64,000 nt of DNA from Nepenthes gracilis (taxonomy: Eukaryota; Streptophyta; Magnoliopsida; Caryophyllales; Nepenthaceae): NCBI GenBank assembly GCA_033239525.1, contig BSYO01000036.1, positions 6,160,126-6,224,125 of the forward strand, in the 5' to 3' direction. Position 1 is the first letter of the stretch. Each line of letters starts with the position of its first letter. Under the pieces are notes generated by a model, which saw only the letters and a program-made list of their open reading frames with translations, was not told the origin of the DNA and did no database searches. A program made the translations under genes and the position numbers. Positions 47,431 to 59,257 of this stretch are shown piece by piece.

Positions 47431-47599
47431 TGGATGAAGAGTTGTAGTAGTTGTTTGCACCCCAAAGACTCAAAGATGATTTTATCATACTTTCAAGTTC
47501 AACTAGTAATTATAAAAAAAATCAAGGAGTCTTAGATAGATGTCTCGTATTTGATGAAGGTTACTAAAAATTTGAATAACGAATCATAAGCCAATTTTA

Positions 47600-48270
47600 A
47601 TATTCAGGTAAATGGAGTTCTTCGATTTCAAAATCGAATTTGCTTGCCTAATATTGAGGATATGAAAGGGGCAAGTTTAAATAAGGCCCATAGTTATACA
47701 ATTCATTCCAGTGTATATAAAATATATCAAGATATAAAAAGCTCTTCTAGAAAAGGAATATGAAGCGAAAAATTGGGGCTTATGTGGTAAGATGCATAAT
47801 TTGTTCGCGAGGTGAGGAAGTATGATAAAATTTGGATGATTATGGATAGATTAACAAAAGTAGCTCTTTTTCTACATGTAAGTATGACATTTTCTAAAGT
47901 TCGTTTATGCAAGCCTATATATCAACAAAGTTGAGAAGTTGTGTGAACTTTCTACTTCAATTGTTTCTGACAAAGATTTAAGATTTCTATAAAAGTTTTG
48001 GAAAAGCCTGTATAAAGGATTGGAAAAAAAATTTAAAATTCATTATGGTGTTTTACTCCTAAACAGGGAGAATCAGAGAGGATAGTATAAATTTTAGAAG
48101 ATATGTTGAGACTATTTGTCATAGAGATGAAAGAAAATAGGATAATTATTTACCATTAATCAAATTGACCTATAATAATAGCTATCCATTGAGTACCAAT
48201 GTGGCCACATTTGAGGCTTTATATGGATGGATATATAGACCATTATCAATTGAGAAGAAATTAATGATCA
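47600..48270 (+). pseudogene. Integrase remnant of the old Gypsy element
   Basis: Recognisable integrase pieces are RICLPNIEDMKGASLNKAHS (start of the zinc-binding part), KIWMIMDRLTKVALFLHVSM (core), and downstream FTPKQGESERIV and ILEDMLRLFVIEM, ending in a YNNSYP-type stretch and EALYGW. Large parts, including most of the zinc finger, are lost, and frames shift several times. Confidence 0.75.
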
Positions 48271-48299
48271 TAAACTTCTATTCTCCAATATTATATAAG

Positions 48300-49738
48300 G
48301 CATGTATGATATGATTAAATTAATTCCAAATCATCTGATATTATCTAGGGCAGAGTTTGCAATATTATGCTTGTATATCTTAAACTTTTAATTATGCGTT
48401 TCAGTATATTTTAGATTTTTATAAGTCATTCCTACATGCTTCATACTTGAAACAAATTGTTGAAACTATGTTATTTTTGTTGATTTTGTAATATTTATAC
48501 ACGATATTTTACTGCATATTCTTAATTAAACACATTACAGTTTCAGTACTTTTTAAAATTATACAGTTGAATTCCTGTATATTTATGTTTTAATGTATAA
48601 TATATATTTGAATAAATAGGAAATAAAAACTATATATAAGTTTGATGATAAGTAAATTTTCTTGGGTATGATAAAATTTAAAAATATGTTCGTACTTGGT
48701 TATAGTTTTCAATTTAAATATATGTGAACTATTGTTAAAAATTGATAGGATATATTTATATACGTTTAAATATATTATAAGTAAATAGAAATTCTTAGCT
48801 ATTATTCGTAGCTCAAAAAGTGGTGTTCAGTTTCTTTTATAGGATTATATGTAAGCGGTTTACCTCTGAGTCATAAATAATTATATATGACATTTGATTA
48901 TTAAAAAAAATTATAACTCGAGTTTTAATATTTGCCATTTATTGATGAGGTCATAACCGATCCTTGGTTTCTAAGTTTTTGCATGATTTCAGTATATTTC
49001 GGGCATCATACACTTTGTAAAAATTCATTAGCAATTTCAGGTTATACATGATACAATTGTGAAATGCTATTATCAATTTTTTGGGCATTTGAACATGGTA
49101 TATTTCAACATGTTTTTTGATATATATGTGTGTGTGTTGACTACGAAAATTTATATATCTTATTGAGCAATCAATTTATTTTTACTTTTAATTTTACTAA
49201 CTTTTTATATTAGATGGTTTAGGACTTACTTGCAAGTGATTTAGGTTAAGAAAAGGCTGTTAGAGGATGAGATTTAGGATATTAGATTTTAATTTATGTG
49301 TTATGTCATTTAGAATAATAGTTTTAGGATTGTTATATTTGTTACAATTTTTTAAGTACTGTAATTTCAGGCAGTTATATTGTATAGATCAATGTCTAAT
49401 TTTGAAATTCGGTTCCCTTTCTACAGTTTGGTTGGATTGTAAATTTGATTTACTCCGATTTAGTATGAATATTTTTTCTTATAAATATTTTGAGGTCATA
49501 TAATTATTAATATTTTGAATTACTTTTAAATATGATATTTTAGATCCTGTAATTTGATATACTTTTATTTTGAATCTTTTATCAGTATTTGATTTTTTTA
49601 GTTCACATCTTATCACCGTAGAATTTTAGTCCGTTGAATAAATAAATAAATTTTGGTTGATTAAAAATAAAAATTTTATTTAAGTTAATTAAGGGCTAAC
49701 AAAATAATATAGTCAGAATAAAAGATTGGGGACATGAT
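48300..49738 (+). mobile_element. Second LTR-like insertion, plus orientation
   Basis: This AT-rich segment separates the integrase remnant from the pol C-terminus that resumes at 49739. Its distal 0.9 kb matches the reverse complement of 44964-45880, and its right end GGGGACATGATA mirrors the other copy's TGTCACGTC end. The left boundary is not fixed. Confidence 0.5.
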
Positions 49739-49740
49739 AG

Positions 49741-49830
49741 CTTTAGAGGAACCAATTTTATTTGAAAAATTAGCTTGGGAACATGAAAACGTGATCTAAA
49801 AGCGATACCCCTACTTGTTCGATGATTGAG
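49741..49830 (+). pseudogene. Pol C-terminus of the old element (chromodomain-tail-like)
   Basis: LAWEHENVI, a stop, then KRYPYLFDD is the characteristic end of chromovirus polyproteins (ATWE-x-E-x2-M-x3-YPxLF). The chromodomain body upstream is missing or replaced by the inserted LTR. This supports the Tekay/Del-like assignment. Confidence 0.6.
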
Positions 49831-49924
49831 ATATATAAGCTTTGATGGCAAAATTTTATAGTGAAGAAAAAATTATAATGCCTAATTTTTAATTATAAAT
49901 TATTAAGTCTTTGCCATAATTTTG

Positions 49925-51910
49925 TGTCAATTAAATATAATCATATAATAAAAATTTAGGAAAAAATTAGATTATTTGGAACTAGGCTCGACGCCTGAGG
50001 GGCACCTGTCTTCACGCTCGTGCTTGTTTGAAGTAGAAGTTCACGCTTGATTCACAACTCTAGAGCCCTCATACATATTTGTTGTAAAATGGTGATGCTT
50101 AGAGTATGCTTGTGGCAGCACTTATGTGCTGTTTAGATATTGTAATTGCATCTGAGGTGTGTTTGTTTCGACGATCGTGCATGGATGGGGTAAAAATTAA
50201 CCTTTGATGTGCACCTAATATGGTGCTCGTGTGTGCCCATGTAGGGAAATGGTGCTTGATGCACCCTTATTTGGCACCTACATGCTGATTGTGTGCTATA
50301 GTGGTTATTTCGTACGAGAGAGGAAGAGGAAGAAAAGAGAGAAAGTAAAAGAAGATTGAGAAAGAGGAGATATAACATTTTAGAGTATTTAAGAGTCCAT
50401 TCTGCTTGATCAAATGTAGAAAATAAGTATTTTTAAATACGATCTTTAGTCTATTTCAAAGTCATTCGATTTTTGTTTACATTTTTTATTTTTATTATAC
50501 ATTCATGTCACAATTTTTTCATTATTTCAGATATTTATGCATGTATGTAATTTGTTTCTATTGTTTTAAAGTTTAGTTGGGTTTTATTGAAGATTTGAAA
50601 AATTTATTTATTTTTACACAATAAGTAAATATTTTGTAATAATAAGTTTATATATGAAATAATTTGTGAAAAATGTTATAAAACTTGTAAATTTTACCTT
50701 GCTTATAACATCCAATGTAAGTGTTTTGAATCAGACTTTATTTTGATATTTATGCTTTTTCACAGAGTAAAAAATTTTAATATTTATACTTTTCTACAAG
50801 TGAAAAGTTTCAAATTTATATTTTTCCTACTAACAAAAATTTTTTTATGATTTTTTATGGAGTTTATTATTTGGTATTTTGTTGAGTTGCACTATAAGAA
50901 ATTCACGAAATTATATATTTGAACATACTAATATATCAGATGTACTTAAGGTCTGCACATATTTTCATGAGTGGTAAAAAAAGTAGTGTTTAACATTATT
51001 TATAGGGTGTATTAATAGATGGCTCGTTTATTAGTCTAGATAATAGTATTTTAGGTTAAAATTAATGAAAGTATGTATGACCTTTCATTGATGTTTGACT
51101 TTTTGATTTTTGTTTCCATTTTTAGTATGATTTAAATTTTTAAAAATTTTATATATATCGTATTTGATATTTGAAATATTTTAACATTTTGAGAATTGTA
51201 AGTTTCGATAGTCTTCAGAATTATTCGACTTTGGACTTCTGAATCTTTGGAATTACTTGATATTTAATCGATTTTATGCTGTATGATATTATTTTATATT
51301 CACATGTGGATTACGAATTTTTTATATGAAATTAGATTTCGATATTTAATTTTTAGAATATTTGAGATATTAGATTTTTGATACGAAATTTTCAGTACAC
51401 AATATATATATATATTGCTGAACTTTAGGCTTATTGTTTATTATGTTTCAAACCTTTTAGAATAAAAAGCCTTGAAATTCTTGCAGGATCTTGAATAGAA
51501 AAAGTCAAATATATATAAATCTTTAAATTTGTTTTGAGATTATGTAAGAATTCTACCTACTTGATTTATTTATGATCCCTAATATTGAAAGATACTTTTA
51601 TCAGCATAAATAATTGTAAAAACTGTATATTATCATAGTTGGATGTTTGATAGATATTTTTTCTTACAAATAAATTTGTTATAAGTAGGTTATTGAATTG
51701 ATTTATTTAAAAATTAAATAGTATAAGTCAATCAAGTCCCGTATTCATCGTCGAACATGATCGATATCATATTATTTTAAATCTTATTTTATTCATATTC
51801 AACTGGTCATTTTAGTTAGTTAGGTTTTGTCCAAATTCAAGGAAAAAAAAATCAGATAAATTTATTCAAGTTTACGTATTTAATTACCCAATCGGATTGC
51901 AATTGTAACA
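49925..51910 (+). repeat. 3' LTR of the old Gypsy element
   Basis: This is a continuous ~2-kb LTR that serves as reference for the interrupted 5' copy at 30.03-43.07 kb. It contains repeated GTG/CACC words (about 49990-50290), a purine-rich GAGAGGAAGAGGAAG tract (50316-50370) and a terminal GTAACA at 51910. The left boundary is approximate. Confidence 0.75.
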
Positions 51911-52277
51911 TTAAATGAGCACAAACCATTATTTAAAACAAAAAGAAAAAAAAGAAAAAAAAAAAAGAGGCTACAAGCCATGCTCATAAACTTTCATCAA
52001 AGATACAACTTTAAAAATATGATATTCCAAGCTGAGAGAGATGTCTCTGTTTCCGGTGACTAATTGATTTCAAAAAGGAAAAACCTGCCTGATACATATT
52101 TCTATCCCTTAACCCTCCCCAATGATCCCTTCAGAGAGGAAAGAATGAACTAAACCCCACAAAAACAAGACTGTGTGGACTGTTTTTCAAAATTACCCAA
52201 AATTGATCTTCCATTGGTATCTTCGATAGTCTGTATTTCCAAGATAAGAGAAATGTGGGCAAGGAGCTTTACCCACT
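51911..52277. other. Gap between the old Gypsy element and PIP5K; probable PIP5K 3' UTR
   Basis: Nothing coding is seen. An A-rich tract lies at 51940-51966. The PIP5K transcript (minus strand) probably ends within this stretch. Confidence 0.5.
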
Positions 52278-55200
52278 TCATATATCTTCAGCAAAAATTC
52301 TGAAAATGAAATGGCGAAATCGTTTGGAGTAGAGTTTAGGATCCACGGCTGAGATTATTGTTGGATCATACTGCATGGACTTGTATGCATGCTCAAGCTT
52401 CTTGCTGATATCGTAGTCTTGAAGTATGTCAATGATCCCAAAGAACATAACAACATCGTAGAATTCTCCCGTTGGCACCATTACATGAGCTTCGTCGTCT
52501 GGTCTCCTGATAGCCCTTTCAACCCGAGCCGGCATGTTCGTCCCTAATCTAATACTAGCCCACCTGCATTGCTCATATCAATACTGAGAAAAAATAATAA
52601 TAAACTAAGGGGAAGAGGAGAGAGAAGGGGGGAAAGCATGCCAGGACTATTTCATGCAAACAGGCATTCATAATATTTGTACCAGTCATGGCAATATTTG
52701 TATTAGCTATCGCGAGTGATATATATTAACATTGGATACATCGGCAGCAAATTCTTTTACGCATCGGAACAGGGGACTGATATATCAAAAAATATTAGAT
52801 ATACAATCAATATATCGCTAATAGGACATAATGCCATTTTGTCAAGGTATTTCGAAATATAAGTAACAAAAGCATTGATATTCTTTCCACGATGAAGATA
52901 GGCTTACCAAGCAGGGTCATCTATAAGAAGGTGATCCATATCAACCCTTGAAAGCCGAGGAGTTCCACTGTTTTCTTGATCATCACAGCCTGAAAGAATT
53001 AATGTTTCTCAAATGAAAGCCGACATATTTATAGAGTACGAGTTTTTCCTCAAGTAGTGTAAGGACCAACCAATAGGACTACAAGCACCGGAAGGAATAA
53101 GATCCCCTGCTTTTGATGCTTCTCGGAAGTGAATTCCTACAAGCATGCTGTAGTCCATAACCCGCTCGTTCTCAAGAAACTCGCAATCTCTATCTACTTG
53201 TCTGTGACATCCAACGGGCATTTTCCCCACAAAGGCCGAGAAATGAGACCAAAAGCTCACAACTAAATGTAGCAGACCACAGATAAAGAGGGGCTACAAC
53301 AGAAGCATGGATGAAATATTTATATTGATAGTGGCCATACTAGGTGACAAGCATCAATATAGGACATAATTTTTTTTTTTTTTTTTGTAAATTGGAACTT
53401 GTGGGACAAATATCAACCAATATATCAAAAAAAATTAAATTCAGTAGCCAATGTTTTGAATATTCTCTCTTCGAAATATCATTATAATTAGGTATCCAGG
53501 AACTATTGATAATGATATATATTGGCCGATATTTGCATATGGGAAAACATTTTATTCTATGAGCAGGATGGATTAACCTGCAAAATTCTAGGAACCATGA
53601 CTTCTGCAGCCGAAATATGAAGCTGAGATCGAGGTCTTTAAGTATTGTGCTTGCATCCATCTCCTCTTCAGTTTTATCTGTTGTTCGGCCGAGCGAAGAT
53701 CCTTTCAAGTCAAAACGTCTGTGGATGGTGTATTCAGTGCAGAAGAGATTCCCCATTATAATGAAGCGTACCTGGATGATTCTCGCTTCTCAGTAGGAAA
53801 AACAAATTTGCAACACCAACAAACAAATACACTCAGGTGAAAATATATTATTCTTTTTACTTTCTTCTGTATTGATCCTGTCAGTTTCACACAATGAAGG
53901 CCAAAAAATTTCGTGACCATTGTGTTCTCAAATGCACGAACATGATTATAGTAGGCCAACAGCATCCGTAGAAGCACCTATTACAGAAGATGAAAATCTT
54001 AACCTTACATGGAGTAATGAAAAGCAACAATTGCGTGAATGTCAATAGCAAATGATCGGGAAGACAAGGGGCGTACTTTTACTTCTGTCTTCTTCATTGT
54101 TTTTATCATGTACCTATCATCGTTGCTCAAGTAAAAGAAGCTTCCGCTTTTGCCTGGTGAAGACAGCTCTCGAAGGGCTTCGTTCCCACATATAGACAAC
54201 ATGTAGTCTGCTGCATCCACCTTGAAAAGCTTCCTTAGAGCTCTGAGAGAGAGATAAACGTTGGTCATACTGAAAAAGTTTCCAAACAGAAAACTTGATG
54301 TTTGCCCTACTTGAAGTTGAATTCAGCTGACATTTGGTTGGGCTTTACATATTATTCCATTAGGCAAAAAACCATTCAGAATATTCATTTTCAAGGATCT
54401 ACTTCATGAGGTGGCCCAAACAGAAGTGACATTGGGCTCAAACTGGGAAAAAATCATCAAATAGCTTTGATTAAGTCTATGGATGATTTAAATGCTAACC
54501 ATAATATAAAGAAAACATGATTGATTGAGCAAACCTGAAAACTAAAGGGCAGTAATCCTTCCATTTGAATTCACAGGAATTGTGCGGAGGCGTGTACTTG
54601 GAGCCTTCTTTTGGGAATTTTGTCCAAAATTTTTCCTTTGGATTAAAAGCTGACGCCTTCAAATCAAGTGAGGTAGGAGGAGCCTGTCTTCCTACAGCAT
54701 GCCTGTGCAATCACTCCACATATTCACTGTGAGTACCGAAATAAATGCAGTGATGAGTTGATCAATTAAGAATACTTGAATCCTAAGATACTGAAGGCAG
54801 AGTTGTGCAGATCTTCACAAGGTAGGATAAGATTTCTTGGCTTGTTTGTCATTTTCCCTAGTTTACCTTAAACTGGAACCAATTGAACATACTATGTAAT
54901 GCTAGAAAATCAAATCTACTATGCTTTCTTACTTCTTACTATTGATTTTAAAAAACAAAATATCCAAGGGGGATGATGATGCAAGAGCAAGCTGAAACTA
55001 GCATGTATGGCAAGAAATTAGATGAAAGCATCTAAAAGATTTGTCCTGTTAAATATTGCTTATATCCTAGGAACTAGTGGCTACAAAGTAAGTTCACAAA
55101 CCAATCAATCAACTAGTGGGACTTAAGGCTTTAAAGCTTTGTTGTTGTTGAGTGACAAAACCTGGCAAAAATATTTATTATTCTCACAAGTACCAAAAGC

Positions 55201-56580
55201 ACTGAAAGTAAAGAGCAAAATTTGAAAATCTATGCTCATGATCTTATTCACAATTACCATGCATAAGAGAAGCCACCGAGAGTTGATGGCTGATACATTA
55301 CAAAGAAGTTTCCATACAAACTAAAAAAAGGTAAATAAACGGCTTGAAAGAGATCAACATTCTAATACGGAAGAGGATATTAAAGCCTGTATCTAGAAAT
55401 ACCTGATTCCTAGCTGTAGATTAAGCATAAGCTCATAATTCTTATGCCCTTTAGTAATTATCTCCCCTGGTTTCTTTCCCACTTTTGGAATTTTGAGGGG
55501 CCTACTTGGGGACATCCTCGGACCCAGATGATCAAGATTTAGACCCTCCAATTCCACATCTCTTCCACCAGTTGAATTCCTGGTACTTCCATCACTTGAA
55601 AAGTCAGTATCCCAAAGATGCGTTCTTGAGTCAGCTGATGTCCTCCCAGGCATAATTCGCTGATCTGCAGCCTTAGGCAATCTCCAAGTACCTAAGATTT
55701 TCTGTGATGGAAAGACGGAAATCTTCTCAACTAGGCAAATATTGACCGTGCCCAAGATTTCGTCAAACACCCCTTCAGGATCCCAATTATCATCATCCGC
55801 TGTCAATGACTCAGATGGATAATAAGTGCCAATATGCTCTTTTGGATTGGTACTCCAATTACCCTCATAATAACTCCCATTTTTCCATTTGAAAATGCCA
55901 TGTCCATTAGGTATCCCGTCTTCCCAATTCCCTTCATAGCGATTCCCATTAGTCCAAACCATCATTCCCTCCCCAGAGATCACCCCATTTCTCCATTCCC
56001 CATCGTAGTAATTCCCATTACTCCAGAGATATTTCCCTTGGCCTTCTTGCATTCCATGCCCCCATTCCCCATCATAACAATCCCCATTTCCAAAACTCAT
56101 CATCCCATGTCCATGCTTCATATTCATAACCCAGAAACCTTTATACGTCTCCCCATTTGGCCCCGTGTATGTGCCCTTTCCATCCATATACCCACTCTTG
56201 AAGTCGCCTTCAAAGGTTGCCCCAGAAGGCCAACTAAACCTGCCTTTACCTATTGCCTGGCCTCTAAACCATTCTCCTACATACATGCACCCATCTGTCC
56301 ACAAGTACTTACCATGACCATGTGGGCAATTCTCGTACCAATAGCCAGTGTAGTAATCTCCATTGGGAAGGAACTTCTCGACATTATAGGGCTCATTGTC
56401 GTTGGAATGATGGCTTCTATCATCAGGATTGCTGTTGGTGTTGTCATCTTCAAAATCTTCATTGACATGAGCTATTGACATTGATCCAAATATACTGTGT
56501 GCTCGTTTCTTTGCCATAGCTTGTGTTTTGCGCAATGTTGACTCCCATGCTTTTGCCATACCACATGATTGTTTGCTCAT
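52278..56580 (-). CDS. PIP5K: Phosphatidylinositol-4-phosphate 5-kinase with N-terminal MORN repeats, 8 exons
   Basis: The enzyme makes PI(4,5)P2 from PI4P at the plasma membrane. The exons, in minus-strand order, are 56580-55403, 54702-54535, 54242-54077, 53977-53861, 53771-53578, 53201-53071, 52989-52908 and 52563-52278. They sum to 2322 bases, 773 codons plus TGA, all joins in phase with GT-AG borders. Residues ~77-260 hold eight MORN repeats ([21 protein letters not shown] onward, the last one degenerate), typical of plant type B PIP5Ks. The kinase domain is complete: glycine-rich [20 protein letters not shown] with IKTMKK, catalytic [20 protein letters not shown], and an activation loop with [15 protein letters not shown]. 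The ATG at 56578-56580 begins [13 protein letters not shown], like related plant proteins. The gene appears intact and sits immediately beside the retrotransposon stack. The subgroup number is not assignable by eye. Confidence 0.95.
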
Positions 56581-57990
56581 TCTAGGGTTGATCTAGCTGT
56601 TTATTCATTCAACATCGTCTAGTTGACCTCACCAAAAACAATTTGCAGTCAAAAGTCCCTAAGCCAGCCATTTTTTCAGTGAGAACAACCAGAAATACCT
56701 AAAAGAAGAGAATGAGGAAATCTTCATGCTGGCACGATGCAACAAACAAGTAATGGACAATAATATTGTCATGCAGTTCTCTGTTTTTTCTTTGGCTCCT
56801 ATCAAACGATGGTCATGTTTTTTTTAACCAAAACCAACATTCAAATCCCATTGGCAAATAATGTGTCGTTTTTTTTTTTCCAAAATTGAATTTCTCCTTA
56901 AATTATTTGTAATTATCTGCATTGATTCCCAAATAATAGTGGCTACAAAAATGCCACCCGTAAGGTATCTCCTAATCCAATGACTGCATATTTTTATTAC
57001 TATATTTAGCAATGTATCTTATGGTGGTTCTTTGCAAAAAATCAGCTGAAGAAGAACGTGTCCTAATATAAATGAAAATTGTGCTAATTACTCAGAGGAA
57101 AAAAAAATTTTTTTTTGCTGCGTTTTTAAGATGCTATCTGCCTTCTTATATTTTCTATTTGTGGCTCCTTCGCTTGCTTCTTGGAGAAAATCCATCTATT
57201 TTTCTATTTCTGGTCAAATTAAAGGAAAAGCAGAGAATTATGTCATGTTTAGTAGGGAAAATAGTTTTATGTTTTTCAATTTTTATTTTTCTTTTTCTTT
57301 TCTTTTTCACTTTTCTATTACAATAGGTTTCTTGAAAAGCACATTTTTGTTTATGTTAAAAACATGCATATTTCACCAAATTAATAGTTATTAATAGTTG
57401 TTCCCAAAGTATTGATCATTTGACATATCAAGAAAGTTGTAATTCCAATAAATTTAGTTGAAGCTCAACTTAAAATTAGTTATTAAAGCTTGTTTGAGCT
57501 CGACCAAATAAACTTAATAAGATGAATCAAGTTTATTTTATAAGCTCGATTGTGTGAGAAATAAATTTTAAAGACGACATTACTGATAGTGGTATATGCC
57601 TCGTGAGCCAATCATATGAGTTAATAATTAAGTACATTCTTATTTAATCATGTTTTATCTTAATTTTTTTGAATAGCAAAATTGCAAGATAAGACCAATG
57701 CAGTAATAATAATGATAAGACATGCATGTAATTTGTTAACTACCTGGAAATTAGTCTCAAATATTTCTAGTTGTAGGATCTCGAAAATGGGATATTAGTG
57801 ACCTAGTTGAACTCGTGAACCCATTGAAGAGGGAATGAGTTCATGGTCACTTATGTGGATGGTATTATAACAAATATATAGATACTCATTACAGAATAAA
57901 TTTATCAGATTAAGTTGATTGAGACACTTTCATATGAAAGTTCTAACAAGAAGTTCACATAATAGTTGTGCATATAACCCTTAATCTTCA
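56581..57990. other. PIP5K promoter side and intergenic DNA
   Basis: The first few hundred bases upstream of the PIP5K start presumably carry its 5' UTR and promoter; no clear TATA was chosen. Short T-rich frames (57072-57394) are low complexity and not coding. Confidence 0.5.
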
Positions 57991-59257
57991 AGGGCCTGTT
58001 TAATAAATGAAAAACTGGGGGTATTTTCTAAAATGCTTTTTTAAAAAAAACTAAAGATTCGGAAAATGTGTTTAAATCTATTTCATTTCCATTGAGAAAA
58101 CTGAAAATCAAAGTTTTTTGATTTTTGGATTTTGAACTGAGATTTAAAAAACTCAGAAAATCTTGAAAATATATTTTTCAAAATTTTTTTGCTAACTATA
58201 AAGCAATGTTTTTCACAATTTTCTAAATTCTATTTATATAACAATATTTTAAGAATATAAAATTATAAAAATATTATTTCATAAATTTATAAAATGCAAA
58301 TATGTGCATTTAATAAATATAAAAAATTTGATCCAATTCATAGTCAAATTTATTTGCATTGTTTTATTTTTTTTCACTTGAGTTATCATTCTTATAAAAA
58401 TTATCAAATTGATTATGACTTACACATTTAAAAATACAATTATTAATATGAAAACCAAAAAATATGATTTTTTATTCAATATTTAGATTACTTGATAATA
58501 ACGATATTTAAATTACTATTCAGTATTTTCCATTACTTAACAAAACATTGGTATTATTAATTTGATAAGAAATTAAACTTACTATATTACAATAATTTAA
58601 AGGATAATTATTATTAAAAATAATGTGATATTAATATATATTTGATTTATTGACAATCAAATATATAGTTAAGGTATAAAAAGTTATGTATTAGCAGACT
58701 TAGACTCAAGTAATTATTTTTACGATGATAAAATTAAATTCGAGTTTGATTCAATAGTTTATTAAGTTTAGCTCTATTGAGTTCGATTCATATTTCTAAC
58801 AGAGCAGTAGTTAACTATTCAACATTAAATATATATATATTACATGTATAAACATGCAGACATATATTATTTTATATATTAGATAAAAATTAAGAATTAC
58901 ATTTGGCATATAATTTGTTATTATACGGTAAATAGATTTTTTATGACTTTTGGTGATTTTGAAGTAAACTATCGAAAAATTGATTCCATTAGTTAGTTTA
59001 TTATAAATAAATATTTTAGTAAATGTATCAAGTAATTTGTTAATTAATATTTTTTTTATCATATGTTGGATGATTTGAAAATTTACAAATACTTATTAAT
59101 AAATATTCACTTGTTAAATTATTTATGTTTGTAACAGAAATAAATGAACGCGCTTTTCACGAAAACTTCGAAAATGGAAAAGTGAAAATGAAAAACAAAA
59201 AAAAAAAAAAAAAAAAACAGAAAACATAAAACTGTTTTTCAAACTAAGCAGGGCCTA
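57991..59257. mobile_element. Candidate non-autonomous DNA transposon (~1.27 kb)
   Basis: The left end AGGGCCTGTTTAATAAATGA with AAAAC, and the reverse complement of the right end (AGGCCCTGCTTAGTTTGAAA AAC), form an imperfect inverted repeat of about 25 bp. The interior is AT-rich and non-coding, with an A run near 59198-59217. No target duplication was found, so the superfamily is open. Confidence 0.4.

Larger units (their letters stand above)
30032..51910 (+). mobile_element. Old Ty3/Gypsy element (Tekay/Del-like), interrupted four times
   Basis: The left LTR begins near 30032-30058 and ends about 43068. The right LTR runs about 49925-51910. Outside the insertions the two align segment by segment: for example TTAGATTATTTGGAA at 30076 and 49967, and CAAATT(T/C)AAG(A/G)AAAAAA near 43003 and 51834. 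After removing the insertions at 30308-31294 and 31871-41894 the left LTR is about 2.0 kb, the same as the right. A degraded iMet-type primer site (TGGAATCA, 43073-43080) follows the left LTR. Decayed gag, reverse transcriptase, RNase H, integrase and a pol C-terminus follow in Gypsy order. The right LTR ends GTAACA. The left boundary and target duplication are uncertain. Confidence 0.82.

Noticed and set aside
55834..56478. 214-codon plus-strand ORF opposite PIP5K exon 1
   Set aside because: Antisense shadow caused by the regular MORN repeats.
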